A DNA stretch of 43,359 bases from Burkholderiaceae bacterium (GTDB lineage: Bacteria; Pseudomonadota; Gammaproteobacteria; Burkholderiales; Burkholderiaceae_C): contig SCRU01000003.1 in assembly GCA_004323695.1 (NCBI GenBank), positions 1-43,359 of the forward strand, read 5' to 3'. The notes under the pieces were generated by a model that saw nothing but the letters and a program-made list of their open reading frames with translations, was not told the origin of the DNA and made no database searches. A program made the translations under genes and the position numbers. This document shows, one piece after another, positions 15,066 through 23,740 of this stretch (positions are counted from its first letter, which is position 1; every line of letters starts with the position of its first letter).

Positions 15066-17909
15066 ATGAGCGCCCGAAACACCGACGGAACCCCCCCCTC
15101 GAAAACCCTGTTGCTGGTGGACGGCTCCAGCTATCTTTACCGCGCGTTTCACGCCATGCCCGACCTGCGTGCCGTGCCGGGCGACTCGTCCAGCGCGGCG
15201 ACCGGCGCGATTCGCGGAATGATCAACATGATGGAGCGTCTGCGCAAGGATGTGCGGGCCGATTACGCGGCCTGCGTGTTCGACGCCAAGGGCCCGACCT
15301 TTCGCGACGAGTGGTATCCCGACTACAAGGCAAACCGTTCGCCCATGCCGGATGATTTGCGCAGTCAGATCGAGCCGATCCACGAGGTCGTGCGGCTGCT
15401 CGGCTGGAAGGTGCTCGCCGTGCCCGGTGTCGAGGCCGACGACGTGATCGGCACGCTGGCCGTGCTGGCGGCGGGGCAGGGTATCGAGGTCGTCGTGTCC
15501 AGCGGCGACAAGGACCTGAGCCAGCTCGTGAACGAGCGCATCACCATCATCGATACCATGACGGGCAAGAAGCGCGATGTGGCGGGCGTGACGGCCGAGT
15601 TTGGCGTGCCGCCTTCCCTCATGGTCGATTATCAGACGCTGGTGGGCGACGCGGTGGACAACGTCCCTGGCGTGCCCAAGGTCGGACCCAAGACGGCCGC
15701 CAAATGGCTGCAGGAATATGGCTCGCTGGACGCCCTGATGGCGCGCGCCGGCGAAATCAAGGGGGCTGCCGGTGAAAACCTGCGCGGCGCGAAAGACTGG
15801 TTGCCGCAGGGGCGCCGTCTCGTCACGATCCGCACCGATTGCGATCTGAAAGACTACATCGAGAATCTGCCTGCTCTTGATTCAATAGCGTACAGTTCAG
15901 TAGATGTAACGGCCTTGAAGGTTTTTTATGAGAAGTTCGGTTTCAGGGGGTTAATCCGGTCGCTCGCGCCGGAAGGTGACGGGAGCGCACCGACAGCGGC
16001 TGCGCAAGCCGCGTCTGCGCCACCAGGCGCGGCGGACGCCCCTGCCGTGGCGGTCCTGTTCGATGAAGCCGCTTCCCCGGCTGCGCGTGTCACCAGCGTC
16101 GCGTACGACACCCTTCTGACCTGGGATGCGCTGGGTGCCTGGCTGGCGAAAATCGAGAGTGCCGAGCTGGTGGCCGTGGACACTGAAACCACCTCGCTCG
16201 ACGAGATGCGCGCAGAGATCGTCGGCATCTCGGTGAGCGTGACACCGGGCGAGGCGGCGTATATCCCGCTGCGCCACGCGGGGCCCGATGCGCCGGAGCA
16301 GTTGCCGTTCGACGAGGTGCTGGCCAAACTCAAACCCTGGCTGGAAGATCCAGGCAAACTCAAGCTCGGCCAGCACATCAAGTACGACCGCCATGTGTTC
16401 GCGAACCACGGTATCGAGGTGCGGGGCTATGCGCACGACACCATGCTGCAAAGCTACGTACTCGAAGTACACAAGCCGCACGGCCTGGCCAGCCTGGCCG
16501 AGCGCCACCTGGGGCGCAGCGGTATCCAGTACGAGGACCTGTGCGGCAAGGGTGCGCACCAGATTCCTTTTGCGCAGGTCGACGTGGCGAAGGCCGCCGA
16601 ATATTCGTGCGAGGACTCGGACCAGACGCTGGACGTGCATCGGGTGCTGTGGCCGCGCCTGCAGGCCGACCGTCGCGAGGGGAAAGGCCTGCGCTTTATT
16701 TACGAGCTGGAGATCGCCAGCAGCGAGGCCTTGTTCCGCATCGAGCGCAACGGCGTGCTGATCGATGCGCCCACGCTGGCGCGCCAAAGTGCCGAACTGG
16801 GCGCGCGCATTGTGCAGCTGGAGGCCGAGGCGCATGCGCTGGCCGGCCAGCCCTTCAACCTCGGCAGCCCGAAGCAGATTGGCGAGATTTTCTTTAACAA
16901 GCTGGGCCTGCCCGTGGTCAAGAAGACCGCGACCGGCGCGCCCAGCACCGACGAGGAGGTGCTGGAAAAGCTGGCCGAAGACTTCCCGCTGCCGGCCAGG
17001 ATCCTGGAGCACCGGGGCCTGTCCAAACTCAAGGGCACGTACACCGACAAGTTGGCGCAGATGGCGCTGCCGCGCACGGGCCGCGTGCACACGCACTACG
17101 CGCAGGCAGTGGCGGTGACGGGGCGGCTCGCCAGCAACGACCCGAACCTGCAGAACATTCCCGTGCGCACGCCCGAAGGCCGGCGCATCCGCGAAGCCTT
17201 TATCGCGCCCCCCGGCAGCGTGATCGCGAGCGCCGACTACAGCCAGATCGAGCTGCGCATCATGGCCCACATCAGCGGCGACGAGGCCTTGCTGCGCGCG
17301 TTCCATGAAGGCCAGGATGTGCACCGCGCCACGGCGTCCGAGGTGTTTGGCGTGGCGCTCGAGCAGGTCAGCAGCGAGCAGCGCCGCTACGCCAAGGTCA
17401 TCAACTTCGGGCTGATCTACGGCATGAGCGCCTATGGCCTGGCGCGCAACCTCGGCATCGACAACACGGCCGCGAAAAACTACATCGAGCGCTATTTCCA
17501 GCGCTTTGCCGGTGTGAAGCGCTACATGGATGAAACCAAACTGAGCGCGAAGGCCAGGGGCTATGTGGAGACCGTGTTCGGCCGGCGCCTGTACCTGCCC
17601 GAAATCAACTCGCCGAATGGCCCGCGGCGCAGCGGGGCCGAGCGCGCGGCCATCAACGCGCCCATGCAGGGCACGGCGGCGGACCTGATCAAGCTCAGCA
17701 TGGTCAAGGTGCAACAGGTGCTCGATCAGGAGCAGCGCGCTACCCGCATGATCATGCAGGTGCACGATGAACTGGTGTTCGAAGTGCCCGATTCGGAAGT
17801 AGCCTGGGTGCGGACGGAAATCCCGCGACTCATGGCCGGCGTGGCGCAGCTCAAGGTGCCGTTGCTGGCCGAAGTCGGCGTCGGGGCCAACTGGGACAAG
17901 GCGCATTGA
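15066..17909 (+). CDS. polA: DNA polymerase I
   Basis: Repair and Okazaki-fragment polymerase of 947 residues with three domains. The 5' nuclease domain (about 12-295) shows LLLVDGSSYLYRAFHA, GVEADDVIGTLA and the helix-hairpin GVPKVGPKTAAKWL. The 3'-5' exonuclease keeps its catalytic pair in VDTETTSLD (Asp372, Glu374), so proofreading is intact. The polymerase has QNIPVRTPEGRRIREAF, motif A SADYSQIELR (Asp724), the O-helix KVINFGLIYGMSAYG and motif C QVHDELVFEV (Asp901). ATG at 15066 opens the protein; upstream frame overlaps the divergent gene. Around residues 272-297, between the nuclease and exonuclease domains, codons become A/T-rich (SIAYSSVDVTALKVFYEKF). It is followed at 33 nt by yghU. 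Confidence 0.98.
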   Translation: MSARNTDGTPPSKTLLLVDGSSYLYRAFHAMPDLRAVPGDSSSAATGAIRGMINMMERLRKDVRADYAACVFDAKGPTFRDEWYPDYKANRSPMPDDLRSQIEPIHEVVRLLGWKVLAVPGVEADDVIGTLAVLAAGQGIEVVVSSGDKDLSQLVNERITIIDTMTGKKRDVAGVTAEFGVPPSLMVDYQTLVGDAVDNVPGVPKVGPKTAAKWLQEYGSLDALMARAGEIKGAAGENLRGAKDWLPQGRRLVTIRTDCDLKDYIENLPALDSIAYSSVDVTALKVFYEKFGFRGLIRSLAPEGDGSAPTAAAQAASAPPGAADAPAVAVLFDEAASPAARVTSVAYDTLLTWDALGAWLAKIESAELVAVDTETTSLDEMRAEIVGISVSVTPGEAAYIPLRHAGPDAPEQLPFDEVLAKLKPWLEDPGKLKLGQHIKYDRHVFANHGIEVRGYAHDTMLQSYVLEVHKPHGLASLAERHLGRSGIQYEDLCGKGAHQIPFAQVDVAKAAEYSCEDSDQTLDVHRVLWPRLQADRREGKGLRFIYELEIASSEALFRIERNGVLIDAPTLARQSAELGARIVQLEAEAHALAGQPFNLGSPKQIGEIFFNKLGLPVVKKTATGAPSTDEEVLEKLAEDFPLPARILEHRGLSKLKGTYTDKLAQMALPRTGRVHTHYAQAVAVTGRLASNDPNLQNIPVRTPEGRRIREAFIAPPGSVIASADYSQIELRIMAHISGDEALLRAFHEGQDVHRATASEVFGVALEQVSSEQRRYAKVINFGLIYGMSAYGLARNLGIDNTAAKNYIERYFQRFAGVKRYMDETKLSAKARGYVETVFGRRLYLPEINSPNGPRRSGAERAAINAPMQGTAADLIKLSMVKVQQVLDQEQRATRMIMQVHDELVFEVPDSEVAWVRTEIPRLMAGVAQLKVPLLAEVGVGANWDKAH
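15876..15955. repeat. A/T-rich patch in polA
   Basis: CAATAGC (15883-15889, the reverse complement of GCTATTG) and TTCAGTAG (15896-15903) are the two core words seen in the sulfurtransferase-gene patch at 29846-29861. The stretch to about 15955 uses TCA, ATA, AGT, GTA, TTT and TTA-type codons that are rare in the rest of polA. The protein sequence stays PolA-like, so this is an overwrite or a divergent patch rather than an added insert. Confidence 0.35.
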
Positions 17910-17916
17910 ATGCCGC

Positions 17917-17922
17917 TATGAT
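17917..17922 (+). promoter_or_regulatory. possible -10 box of yghU-gst
   Basis: TATGAT 20 nt before the yghU ATG, with an SD-like GGAG in between. No good -35 is seen, and the box lies just after the polA stop, so readthrough from polA is an alternative. Confidence 0.3.
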
Positions 17923-17942
17923 TTGTCCATCGGAGCCCCCGC

Positions 17943-18818
17943 ATGACCGACTCATCCCACTACACCCCGCCCGCCATCTGGCGCTGGAACAAGGAAAACG
18001 GCGGCAAGTTTGCCAACATCAACCGGCCCGTGGCGGGCGCCACGCACGACAAGGTGCTGCCCGTAGGGCACCATCCACTGCAGCTGTATTCGCTGGCCAC
18101 GCCGAACGGCGTCAAGGTCACGGTGATGCTGGAAGAGCTGCTGGCGCTGGGCCATGGCGGTGCGGAATACGACGCCTGGTTGATCCCGATCAATGAAGGC
18201 GCGCAGTTCGGCAGCGGTTTCGTGGCGGTCAATCCCAACTCCAAGATACCGGCCCTGATGGACCGCAGCGGCGCGGCGCCGGTACGGGTATTCGAGTCCG
18301 GCGCGATCCTGCTGTATCTGGCAGAGAAATTTGGCGCCCTGGTTCCGGCCGGCGGACCCGCGCGCGCCGAGTGCCTTTCATGGTTGTTCTGGCAGATGGG
18401 CAGCGGGCCGTTTCTCGGCGGCGGATTCGGGCACTTTTATGCCTACGCGCCCACCAAAATGGAGTATCCGATCGACCGCTATGCGATGGAGGTCAAGCGC
18501 GAACTCGATGTGCTGAACCGGCATCTGGCCGACCACGAATACCTGGCGGGTAATGTGTACACGGTCGCCGATATCGCGGCGTGGCCGTGGTATGGCGCGC
18601 TGGTCAAGGGGCACCTTTATGACGCGGGCGAGTTCTTGCAGGTGCACGAATACATCCACGTCGTGCGCTGGGCCGACCAGATTGCGCGGCGCCCGGCCGT
18701 GCAGCGCGGCCGCAAGGTCAATCGCACGTGGGGCGAGCCCGCGAGCCAGTTGTACGAGCGCCACCATGCGAGCGACTTCGACACGAAGACGCAGGACAAG
18801 CTGGCGGCGTCTTCCTGA
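17943..18818 (+). CDS. yghU: glutathione-dependent disulfide-bond oxidoreductase (YghU type)
   Basis: A 291-residue Nu-class glutathione-transferase-like enzyme; E. coli YghU reduces organic disulfides and has weak peroxidase activity with two bound glutathiones. The match with E. coli YghU as I remember it is close along the whole length: GGKFANINRPVAG, LPVGHHPLQLYSLATPNGVK with the glutathione-contacting Thr-Pro-Asn, VNPNSKIPALMD, FESGAILLYLAEKFG, PFLGGGFGHFYAYAP and the end LYERHHASDFDT. ATG at 17943 gives the conserved start MTDSSHY and has GGAG upstream. It lies 33 nt after polA and 28 nt before a second gst, probably one unit with that gene. A cytosolic redox-defence role is likely. Confidence 0.93.
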   Translation: MTDSSHYTPPAIWRWNKENGGKFANINRPVAGATHDKVLPVGHHPLQLYSLATPNGVKVTVMLEELLALGHGGAEYDAWLIPINEGAQFGSGFVAVNPNSKIPALMDRSGAAPVRVFESGAILLYLAEKFGALVPAGGPARAECLSWLFWQMGSGPFLGGGFGHFYAYAPTKMEYPIDRYAMEVKRELDVLNRHLADHEYLAGNVYTVADIAAWPWYGALVKGHLYDAGEFLQVHEYIHVVRWADQIARRPAVQRGRKVNRTWGEPASQLYERHHASDFDTKTQDKLAASS

Positions 18819-18846
18819 CACACTACACCGCCCGAGGGATGTCGAC

Positions 18847-19479
18847 ATGATTACGCTTTATGACTGCGCCACCGCGCCGAGTCCGCGTCGTGCCCGCATT
18901 TTTCTGGCCGAGAAGGGTGTCGCTCACGATACCGTATCCGTGGATCTGCGCAGCGGCGAGCAGCTCGGCGAGGCGTATCGGCAAATCAACCCGCAATGCA
19001 CCGTGCCCGCGCTGCGGACCGAGCACGGCCTGGTGCTGACCGACAACGCGGCGATTGCGGCGTACCTGGAAGCGCGCTATCCGGACCCACCGCTGCTGGG
19101 TGCGACTCCCGAGGAAAAGGCCGAGATCGCGAGCTGGAACTGGCGCATGGAGTTCGAAGGCTTGCTGGCCGTGGCCGAGGCGCTGCGCAACAGTGCGCCG
19201 CCCATGGCCAACCGGGCGCTGCCGGGCGCGGTGAACTATCCGCAAATTCCCGCACTTGCCGAGCGCGGCCTGGCCCGGGTTGAGCATTTTCTCGACATGC
19301 TCAACGCGCGTCTTGCGGGACGCGCGTTCGTTGCCACCGACCGCTTCAGCGTGGCCGACATCACGGCCGCGGTGGCGGTGGATTTTGCGCGCATCGTCAA
19401 GCGCAAACCGGGGGAGCAGCACACGGAACTGCTGCGGTGGCGCGCCGCAATGGCAAGCCGGCCAGCCATGGCTTTGTAA
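18847..19479 (+). CDS. glutathione S-transferase family protein
   Basis: A 210-residue protein with N-terminal thioredoxin-like fold (MITLYDCATAPSPRRARIFLAEKG, then the cis-Pro turn TVPALRTEHG and the glutathione gamma-Glu contact LTDNAAIAAYLEARYP) and an all-helical C-terminal domain (SVADITAAVAVDFA, the N-capping box). It conjugates or reduces substrates with glutathione; specificity cannot be read. Ser at the PSPRRAR turn could be the activating residue. Start ATG at 18847 has GAGGGATG upstream; the longer open frame overlaps yghU. Converges with clcA, with a hairpin between. Confidence 0.88.
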   Translation: MITLYDCATAPSPRRARIFLAEKGVAHDTVSVDLRSGEQLGEAYRQINPQCTVPALRTEHGLVLTDNAAIAAYLEARYPDPPLLGATPEEKAEIASWNWRMEFEGLLAVAEALRNSAPPMANRALPGAVNYPQIPALAERGLARVEHFLDMLNARLAGRAFVATDRFSVADITAAVAVDFARIVKRKPGEQHTELLRWRAAMASRPAMAL

Positions 19480-19498
19480 ATCGGCGCGGCCCACGTGC

Positions 19499-19519
19499 CG
19501 GCATTTCACCAGAATGCCG
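19499..19519. terminator. hairpin between convergent gst and clcA
   Basis: Perfect 7-bp stem CGGCATT/AATGCCG with a 7-nt loop in the 42-nt gap between two convergent genes. No T-tract on either strand, so at best a weak or Rho-assisted terminator. Confidence 0.35.
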
Positions 19520-19521
19520 TA

Positions 19522-20811
19522 TCAGTTATGCACCTCGATCGGGTTGCCATACATCGGCTTCGCACCGAATTGCGTGCTCACGGCATGCGCTACACCACAT
19601 GCCACCATGACCGGCACCGCGAGCTGGAACTGGTTGGTCATCTCCAGCACCATGACGATCGCCATCAGCGGTGCATGGGTGACTGCGGTCAGCATCGCAC
19701 CCATGCCGACAACCGCCAGCATGCGCGGGTCCCCCACCGGAACCGAGGGTAGCCAGGACGACGTCGCCTGTGCGATCAGATAGCCGCTGGTGGAGCCAAC
19801 GAACAGCGTGGGGGTGAACATCCCGCCGATCGCTCCAGAACCGGTGCTGAGCAGCGTGGCGATGAGCTTCACGACCAGAACCAGCAGCACCCAGGTCCAG
19901 GGTGGCTGGGTCTGCAGCAGGTGCGTGATGCTGCTGTAGCCATTGCCCCAGACTTCGGGGACGAAAGCCGACAGCAGACCCACGAGCGCACCGCCGAGCC
20001 CCAGTCGCAGTGTGGGCGCCTTGATGTGGCCAAACGCCGTGCGGGTGCGCGCCACCAGATCCAGCATGGCCCAGCCGATGCCGCCACACACCAGGCCGGT
20101 CAGCAGCGCCATCGCCAGGGTGCTGGGGACCAGACTCACCGTGGGCATGGCATACAGCGGCGCCGGATCGACCAGGCCAAACATCAGCACCGCCGCCGTG
20201 GCGGCGGCGATCAATACCGGGGCCACGGTCTGGGCCGCCAAAAAACCCAACGCGAGCTCCAGCACGAATACGACGCCGGCCACCGGCGCGTGATAGGCCG
20301 AGCCGATGCCCGCGGCAATACCGCATATCAGGATGACGCTGCGCTGCTGTTCGGAAAGTGGGGCGAACTGGGCGAGCTTGGCGGCAAACCAGGCGCCCAG
20401 TTGTACCATCGTGCCCTCGCGCCCGAGCGAGGCGCCGGTACTCACGGACAGCAGGGACGACGCACTGCGCGCTATCGTGGTCCGGTTGTTCAGATCGACC
20501 CGCCCTTGCCGCGCGGCCTCGATGTAGTCCAGATGCTCGGCGCCATCCGGCCCGCGCGCCGCCCAGCGCCGGCCCCATTGCAGCAGCAGGCCAGCCAACA
20601 GGCCGCCGACGGTGCCCAGCAGCGCCCGGTGCCAGGGCGGCAACGTCTTCGCGGCCGCCACCATGCTGCCGATGTACCCCGTGCCCAGCCACTCGACGCC
20701 CGCGATCAGTGCGTGAAAGCCCAGGACGGCGCCGGCCGACAGCGCACCCGCCACCACGGCAAAAAACCACAGGACCGGCGTGCTGGCGGCTGGCGCCGTG
20801 TCCGGCTTCAT
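19522..20811 (-). CDS. ClC-family chloride channel or H+/Cl- antiporter
   Basis: A 429-residue multispan membrane protein of the ClC family. Visible selectivity-filter pieces are STGASLGREGTMVQLGA, with the gating Glu in GREG (usually GREGP, here GREGT), a GSAYHAPVAGVVFVLE helix, and GSGAIGGMFTPTLFVG, the GxFxP-type loop. There are no C-terminal CBS domains. It moves chloride or a similar anion across the inner membrane; whether channel or exchanger cannot be decided here. Its ATG follows the bdhA stop directly (TAAATG), so it is the last gene of the patatin-adc-bdhA operon and its translation probably depends on that of bdhA. Confidence 0.9.
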   Translation of the reverse strand: MKPDTAPAASTPVLWFFAVVAGALSAGAVLGFHALIAGVEWLGTGYIGSMVAAAKTLPPWHRALLGTVGGLLAGLLLQWGRRWAARGPDGAEHLDYIEAARQGRVDLNNRTTIARSASSLLSVSTGASLGREGTMVQLGAWFAAKLAQFAPLSEQQRSVILICGIAAGIGSAYHAPVAGVVFVLELALGFLAAQTVAPVLIAAATAAVLMFGLVDPAPLYAMPTVSLVPSTLAMALLTGLVCGGIGWAMLDLVARTRTAFGHIKAPTLRLGLGGALVGLLSAFVPEVWGNGYSSITHLLQTQPPWTWVLLVLVVKLIATLLSTGSGAIGGMFTPTLFVGSTSGYLIAQATSSWLPSVPVGDPRMLAVVGMGAMLTAVTHAPLMAIVMVLEMTNQFQLAVPVMVACGVAHAVSTQFGAKPMYGNPIEVHN

Positions 20812-21594
20812 TTACTGCATGAACCAGCCGTGACTCACCACCAGCGACTGCCCGGTGAGCGCATTGCTCGGGAACGAGGCAAACAGCAGCGCCACTTCGG
20901 CGACATCCTGCACCGTCGTGAACTCGCCATCCACGGTTTCCTTCAGCATCACGTTCTTGATGACTTCATCCTCACTGATGCCCAGTGACTTGGCCTGCTC
21001 GGGAATCTGCTTCTCCACCAGCGCGGTGCGCACAAAACCCGGACAGATCACGTTGGCGCGCACCCCGTGCTTGGCACCTTCCTTGGCGATCACCTTGGCC
21101 AGCCCGATCAGGCCGTGCTTGGCGGTCACATAGGGCGCCTTGAGCATGGAGGCCTCCTTCGAATGCACCGAACCCATGAAGATCACGCTGCCGCCGCGCC
21201 CACCCGCGTACATGTGCGGCAAGCAAGCCTTGCTCGTCAGGAACGCGCCATCGAGATGGATGGCCAGCATCTTTTTCCACTCGGCCAGCGTGAACTCTTC
21301 GAGCGGATGCACGATCTGGATGCCGGCATTGCTGACCAGCACGTCCACGCCGCCCCAGGCCTTGACGACCGCGGCCACGCCCGCGTTGACGGCGGCCTCG
21401 TCGGTCACATCCATCGCCACGCTCATGGCCTGTGCGCCGGTGCCGCGCAGCTGCGCCGCGGTGGCCTCGGCGGCGTCCTTGTTCATGTCGGCGATCACCA
21501 CCTTCGCGCCTTCGCGGGCGTAGGTGATGGCAATTTCCTTGCCGATGCCGGCCGCCGAGCCGGTCACGATGGCGATCTTGTCCTGCATTTTCAT
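20812..21594 (-). CDS. bdhA: 3-hydroxybutyrate dehydrogenase
   Basis: SDR enzyme of 260 residues that interconverts D-3-hydroxybutyrate and acetoacetate with NAD+, linking polyhydroxybutyrate breakdown to central metabolism. Motifs are TGSAAGIG (11-18), SNAG (88-91), and the catalytic triad Ser142 (GSVHSKEAS), Tyr155 and Lys159. VHSKEAS, the [18 protein letters not shown] lid with the Glu-Lys-Gln-Ile-Pro motif, and the C-terminal [10 protein letters not shown] are typical of BdhA. It lies 21 nt after the acetoacetate decarboxylase gene, whose substrate it makes, so both enzymes can channel 3-hydroxybutyrate to acetone and CO2 or spare acetoacetate. Confidence 0.93.
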   Translation of the reverse strand: MKMQDKIAIVTGSAAGIGKEIAITYAREGAKVVIADMNKDAAEATAAQLRGTGAQAMSVAMDVTDEAAVNAGVAAVVKAWGGVDVLVSNAGIQIVHPLEEFTLAEWKKMLAIHLDGAFLTSKACLPHMYAGGRGGSVIFMGSVHSKEASMLKAPYVTAKHGLIGLAKVIAKEGAKHGVRANVICPGFVRTALVEKQIPEQAKSLGISEDEVIKNVMLKETVDGEFTTVQDVAEVALLFASFPSNALTGQSLVVSHGWFMQ

Positions 21595-21615
21595 GGCATT
21601 GCCTTCCGTAAAAAA

Positions 21616-22356
21616 TCAATCTTTCAAATAGTCATGCACCACGCGGCCCAGCCCGAGGGTCAGGTCCGCCAGGATGTGCATGCCCGACACCACTTCCAGC
21701 ACCGGCAACGTGGCGACCGGCGCGAGTGCGTGCTGGAACAACTCGAGCGCGGCCGGCCCGGACCAAGCGCCCTTGACCGTCACATCCTGCAACTCGTACT
21801 GCACCAGTTCGCAGATGCGCGGGGTGCCGTCCACATGCGGGATGATCTTGAGCAGGTAGTTGGGCGCCAGCATGCCCTGCAACACCGGTTGGGTATCCAG
21901 CGTGTGGTGTTTATAGCCCATGGTGGCCGTGGCCACGCGAATCGCGCCGTAGTCCAGCGTGCCGACCAGCACGTCCTTGTCGACCCCCAGCGAAGGCGAA
22001 GCGAGTTTTTTAGGAAACCCCCAGATCTCGCGGCCGCCGGCAATCGGCGCGTCGTCGTTCAGGTACATCGAATGCGAATAACCGCCCGCCACGCCGTCCA
22101 GTTTGACCGGAATCACCTGGCCTGACTCGGTGTAGTCGCCGAAACCAGTGGAGTCGGGCATGCGGATGAACTCGAATTTGACCAGGGGCTCATCGATGGT
22201 GAGCGGCTCCGGCACCACGGCGCGCAGCGCCTTGGGATCGGTGCGGTAGGTGATGATCATGAATTCACGGTTCACGAAGCGGTATGGGCCTGGCGGGTAG
22301 ATCGGGCTGGTCAGCGGCATCGAAAACGCGTTCTTGCGCACGTCGGAAAGTTTCAT
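21616..22356 (-). CDS. adc: acetoacetate decarboxylase
   Basis: Decarboxylates acetoacetate to acetone and CO2 through a Schiff-base lysine. The 246-residue protein carries [12 protein letters not shown], in which Lys116 aligns with the Schiff-base Lys of the Clostridium enzyme and Lys117 with the neighbour that lowers its pKa. Also seen are [17 protein letters not shown], holding the acidic active-site residues, and [17 protein letters not shown]. Length is normal. ATG at 22356 overlaps the patatin stop as ATGA. The pairing with bdhA makes a ketone-body role very likely. Confidence 0.93.
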   Translation of the reverse strand: MKLSDVRKNAFSMPLTSPIYPPGPYRFVNREFMIITYRTDPKALRAVVPEPLTIDEPLVKFEFIRMPDSTGFGDYTESGQVIPVKLDGVAGGYSHSMYLNDDAPIAGGREIWGFPKKLASPSLGVDKDVLVGTLDYGAIRVATATMGYKHHTLDTQPVLQGMLAPNYLLKIIPHVDGTPRICELVQYELQDVTVKGAWSGPAALELFQHALAPVATLPVLEVVSGMHILADLTLGLGRVVHDYLKD

Positions 22357-23576
22357 GGTGACTCCTTGAGCCTGAGGTTTTTCGCGGGCGTCAGGTCCAG
22401 CACCGTAATGCCTGCGGGTGCCCGCCTGCGCGCGGCCCAGCGCGGGTTGGCCAGGCTGGTGTTGATGTCGGCCTTGCCTGCGGCCCAGTGTTCCAGCATG
22501 GTCTGGCGGGAGAATTCGTAGTCCTTGGACTGAGTCTCGTAATGCTTGCTGCGGTGAATCAGGTGCAGGATGGTGACCGCATGCGGCGAGCCCGCGGCCA
22601 GCAGTTCGGCCAGATCCGGGTCGCTGGCCAGCGCGGCCGGCAATTTGGCCGCCAGGCGATGCGCGGCGGCGCTGATCTTCTGCTGCGCCGCGGCCACATC
22701 GGTATTGAGCCGGGTGCGGCTGGCAAAGCGGATGTCCTTCTCGCGCTCGGCCACCTCGCTTAAATTGCGCGGCAACTGGCCGCGCGTGGCAAACAGATCC
22801 ACCTGCAGCACCAGCATGTCGTGCGCGCGTGGCTGGTCGATTACATACTGCAGCGGTGTGTTCGACACCAAACCGCCGTCCCAGTAATACTCGCCATCCA
22901 CCTCGACCGGCGGAAACCCGGGCGGCAAGGCGCCGCTGGCCATGATGTGGCGCGGGCCGATGGGGCCGTGGCGCTGCGGGTCGGTCGAATCGAAATAGCG
23001 GAAATTGCCGGTGGTCACGTTGACTGCGCCCACCGACAGGCGCACCTTGTGGCGCGGATCGGTGGTGTTGATCAGGTCGAAGTCGATCAGCTTTTCAAGC
23101 GTGTGCTGCAGCGGCGTTGTGTCGTAGTAGCTCAGCGCGGCAATCGTGCCCCGCATTTGAAACGGCGCGGGCGGCACGCGCGGCGTGAAAAACCCCGGCA
23201 CACCGAGCGCCACCACCATGGCTGCACGCGACTCGTTCAGCGTTTCACGCGCCTCGTTTCCCAGGCTTTTGGGCAGGTCGACGAACTTCAATCCCGACGA
23301 GACGCCGTCCCAGAATTCCTGCAGCCGGGCCACGCGCCGCTCGGGCGGATTGCCGGAGATGATGGCGGCATTGATGGCGCCGATCGATACCCCGGCGACC
23401 CAGTGCGGTCGCAGGCCGTGGCTGTCCATCGACTCGTAAACCCCGGCCTGGTAGGCACCCAGCGCGCCGCCGCCTTGCAGCACCAGGGTGCAAAGTTCCT
23501 CCTTGACAGTCTGCGTTTTGAGGGGGAGGGATTTCTTCGGGGGCGATTTTCTTGCTGATTTTGCCGGTGGGGCCAC
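22353..23576 (-). CDS. patatin-like phospholipase with DUF3734
   Basis: A 407-residue acyl hydrolase with patatin fold: oxyanion loop [15 protein letters not shown] (about 32-46), nucleophile GVSIG (Ser64) and catalytic Asp233 in [12 protein letters not shown]. The C-terminal part ([29 protein letters not shown]) is the DUF3734 region common in such proteins. The Lys/Pro-rich N-terminus has no signal peptide. The start at 23576 is GTG and its SD is weak, so a few codons either way are possible. First gene of the operon with adc, bdhA and clcA. Family members cleave phospholipids or act on intracellular granules; the neighbours suggest a link with polyhydroxybutyrate or lipid turnover, which is inference. 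Confidence 0.88.
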   Translation of the reverse strand: MAPPAKSARKSPPKKSLPLKTQTVKEELCTLVLQGGGALGAYQAGVYESMDSHGLRPHWVAGVSIGAINAAIISGNPPERRVARLQEFWDGVSSGLKFVDLPKSLGNEARETLNESRAAMVVALGVPGFFTPRVPPAPFQMRGTIAALSYYDTTPLQHTLEKLIDFDLINTTDPRHKVRLSVGAVNVTTGNFRYFDSTDPQRHGPIGPRHIMASGALPPGFPPVEVDGEYYWDGGLVSNTPLQYVIDQPRAHDMLVLQVDLFATRGQLPRNLSEVAEREKDIRFASRTRLNTDVAAAQQKISAAAHRLAAKLPAALASDPDLAELLAAGSPHAVTILHLIHRSKHYETQSKDYEFSRQTMLEHWAAGKADINTSLANPRWAARRRAPAGITVLDLTPAKNLRLKESP

Positions 23577-23611
23577 GTGGGTGCTTCAATCTGAATGGGA
23601 TGGGAGCGCCC

Positions 23612-23617
23612 AGTATA
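23612..23617 (-). promoter_or_regulatory. -10 box of the patatin-adc-bdhA-clcA operon
   Basis: TATACT on the minus strand, 35 nt before the GTG start. No clear -35 hexamer at 17 nt, but the twin CTTAAG sites begin 21 nt upstream, where an activator could replace it. Confidence 0.35.
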
Positions 23618-23638
23618 GAGCCGCGCCGTGGCCGGATT

Positions 23639-23655
23639 CTTAAGTGCTTCTTAAG
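23639..23655. promoter_or_regulatory. twin CTTAAG sites, possible operator
   Basis: CTTAAG at 23639-23644 and again at 23650-23655, centres 11 bp apart (one helical turn), in an otherwise GC-rich gap. Each half is a palindrome. The position just upstream of the -10 candidate suits an activator or repressor of the ketone-body operon. Factor unknown. Confidence 0.3.
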
Positions 23656-23716
23656 AGGACGCATCGTGCGCGGCGCGCACCCAGCGCGCGGGCCGCAGTG
23701 ATTTCGCTGTTCTCGG

Positions 23717-23740
23717 CGACGATCTGACAGATCATCGTCG
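23717..23740 (-). terminator. hairpin at the end of the aldehyde dehydrogenase gene
   Basis: CGACGAT/ATCGTCG, 7-bp perfect stem with a 10-nt loop, spanning the stop codon of the aldehyde dehydrogenase gene. There is no T-tract after it, so it is a weak terminator candidate. Confidence 0.25.
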
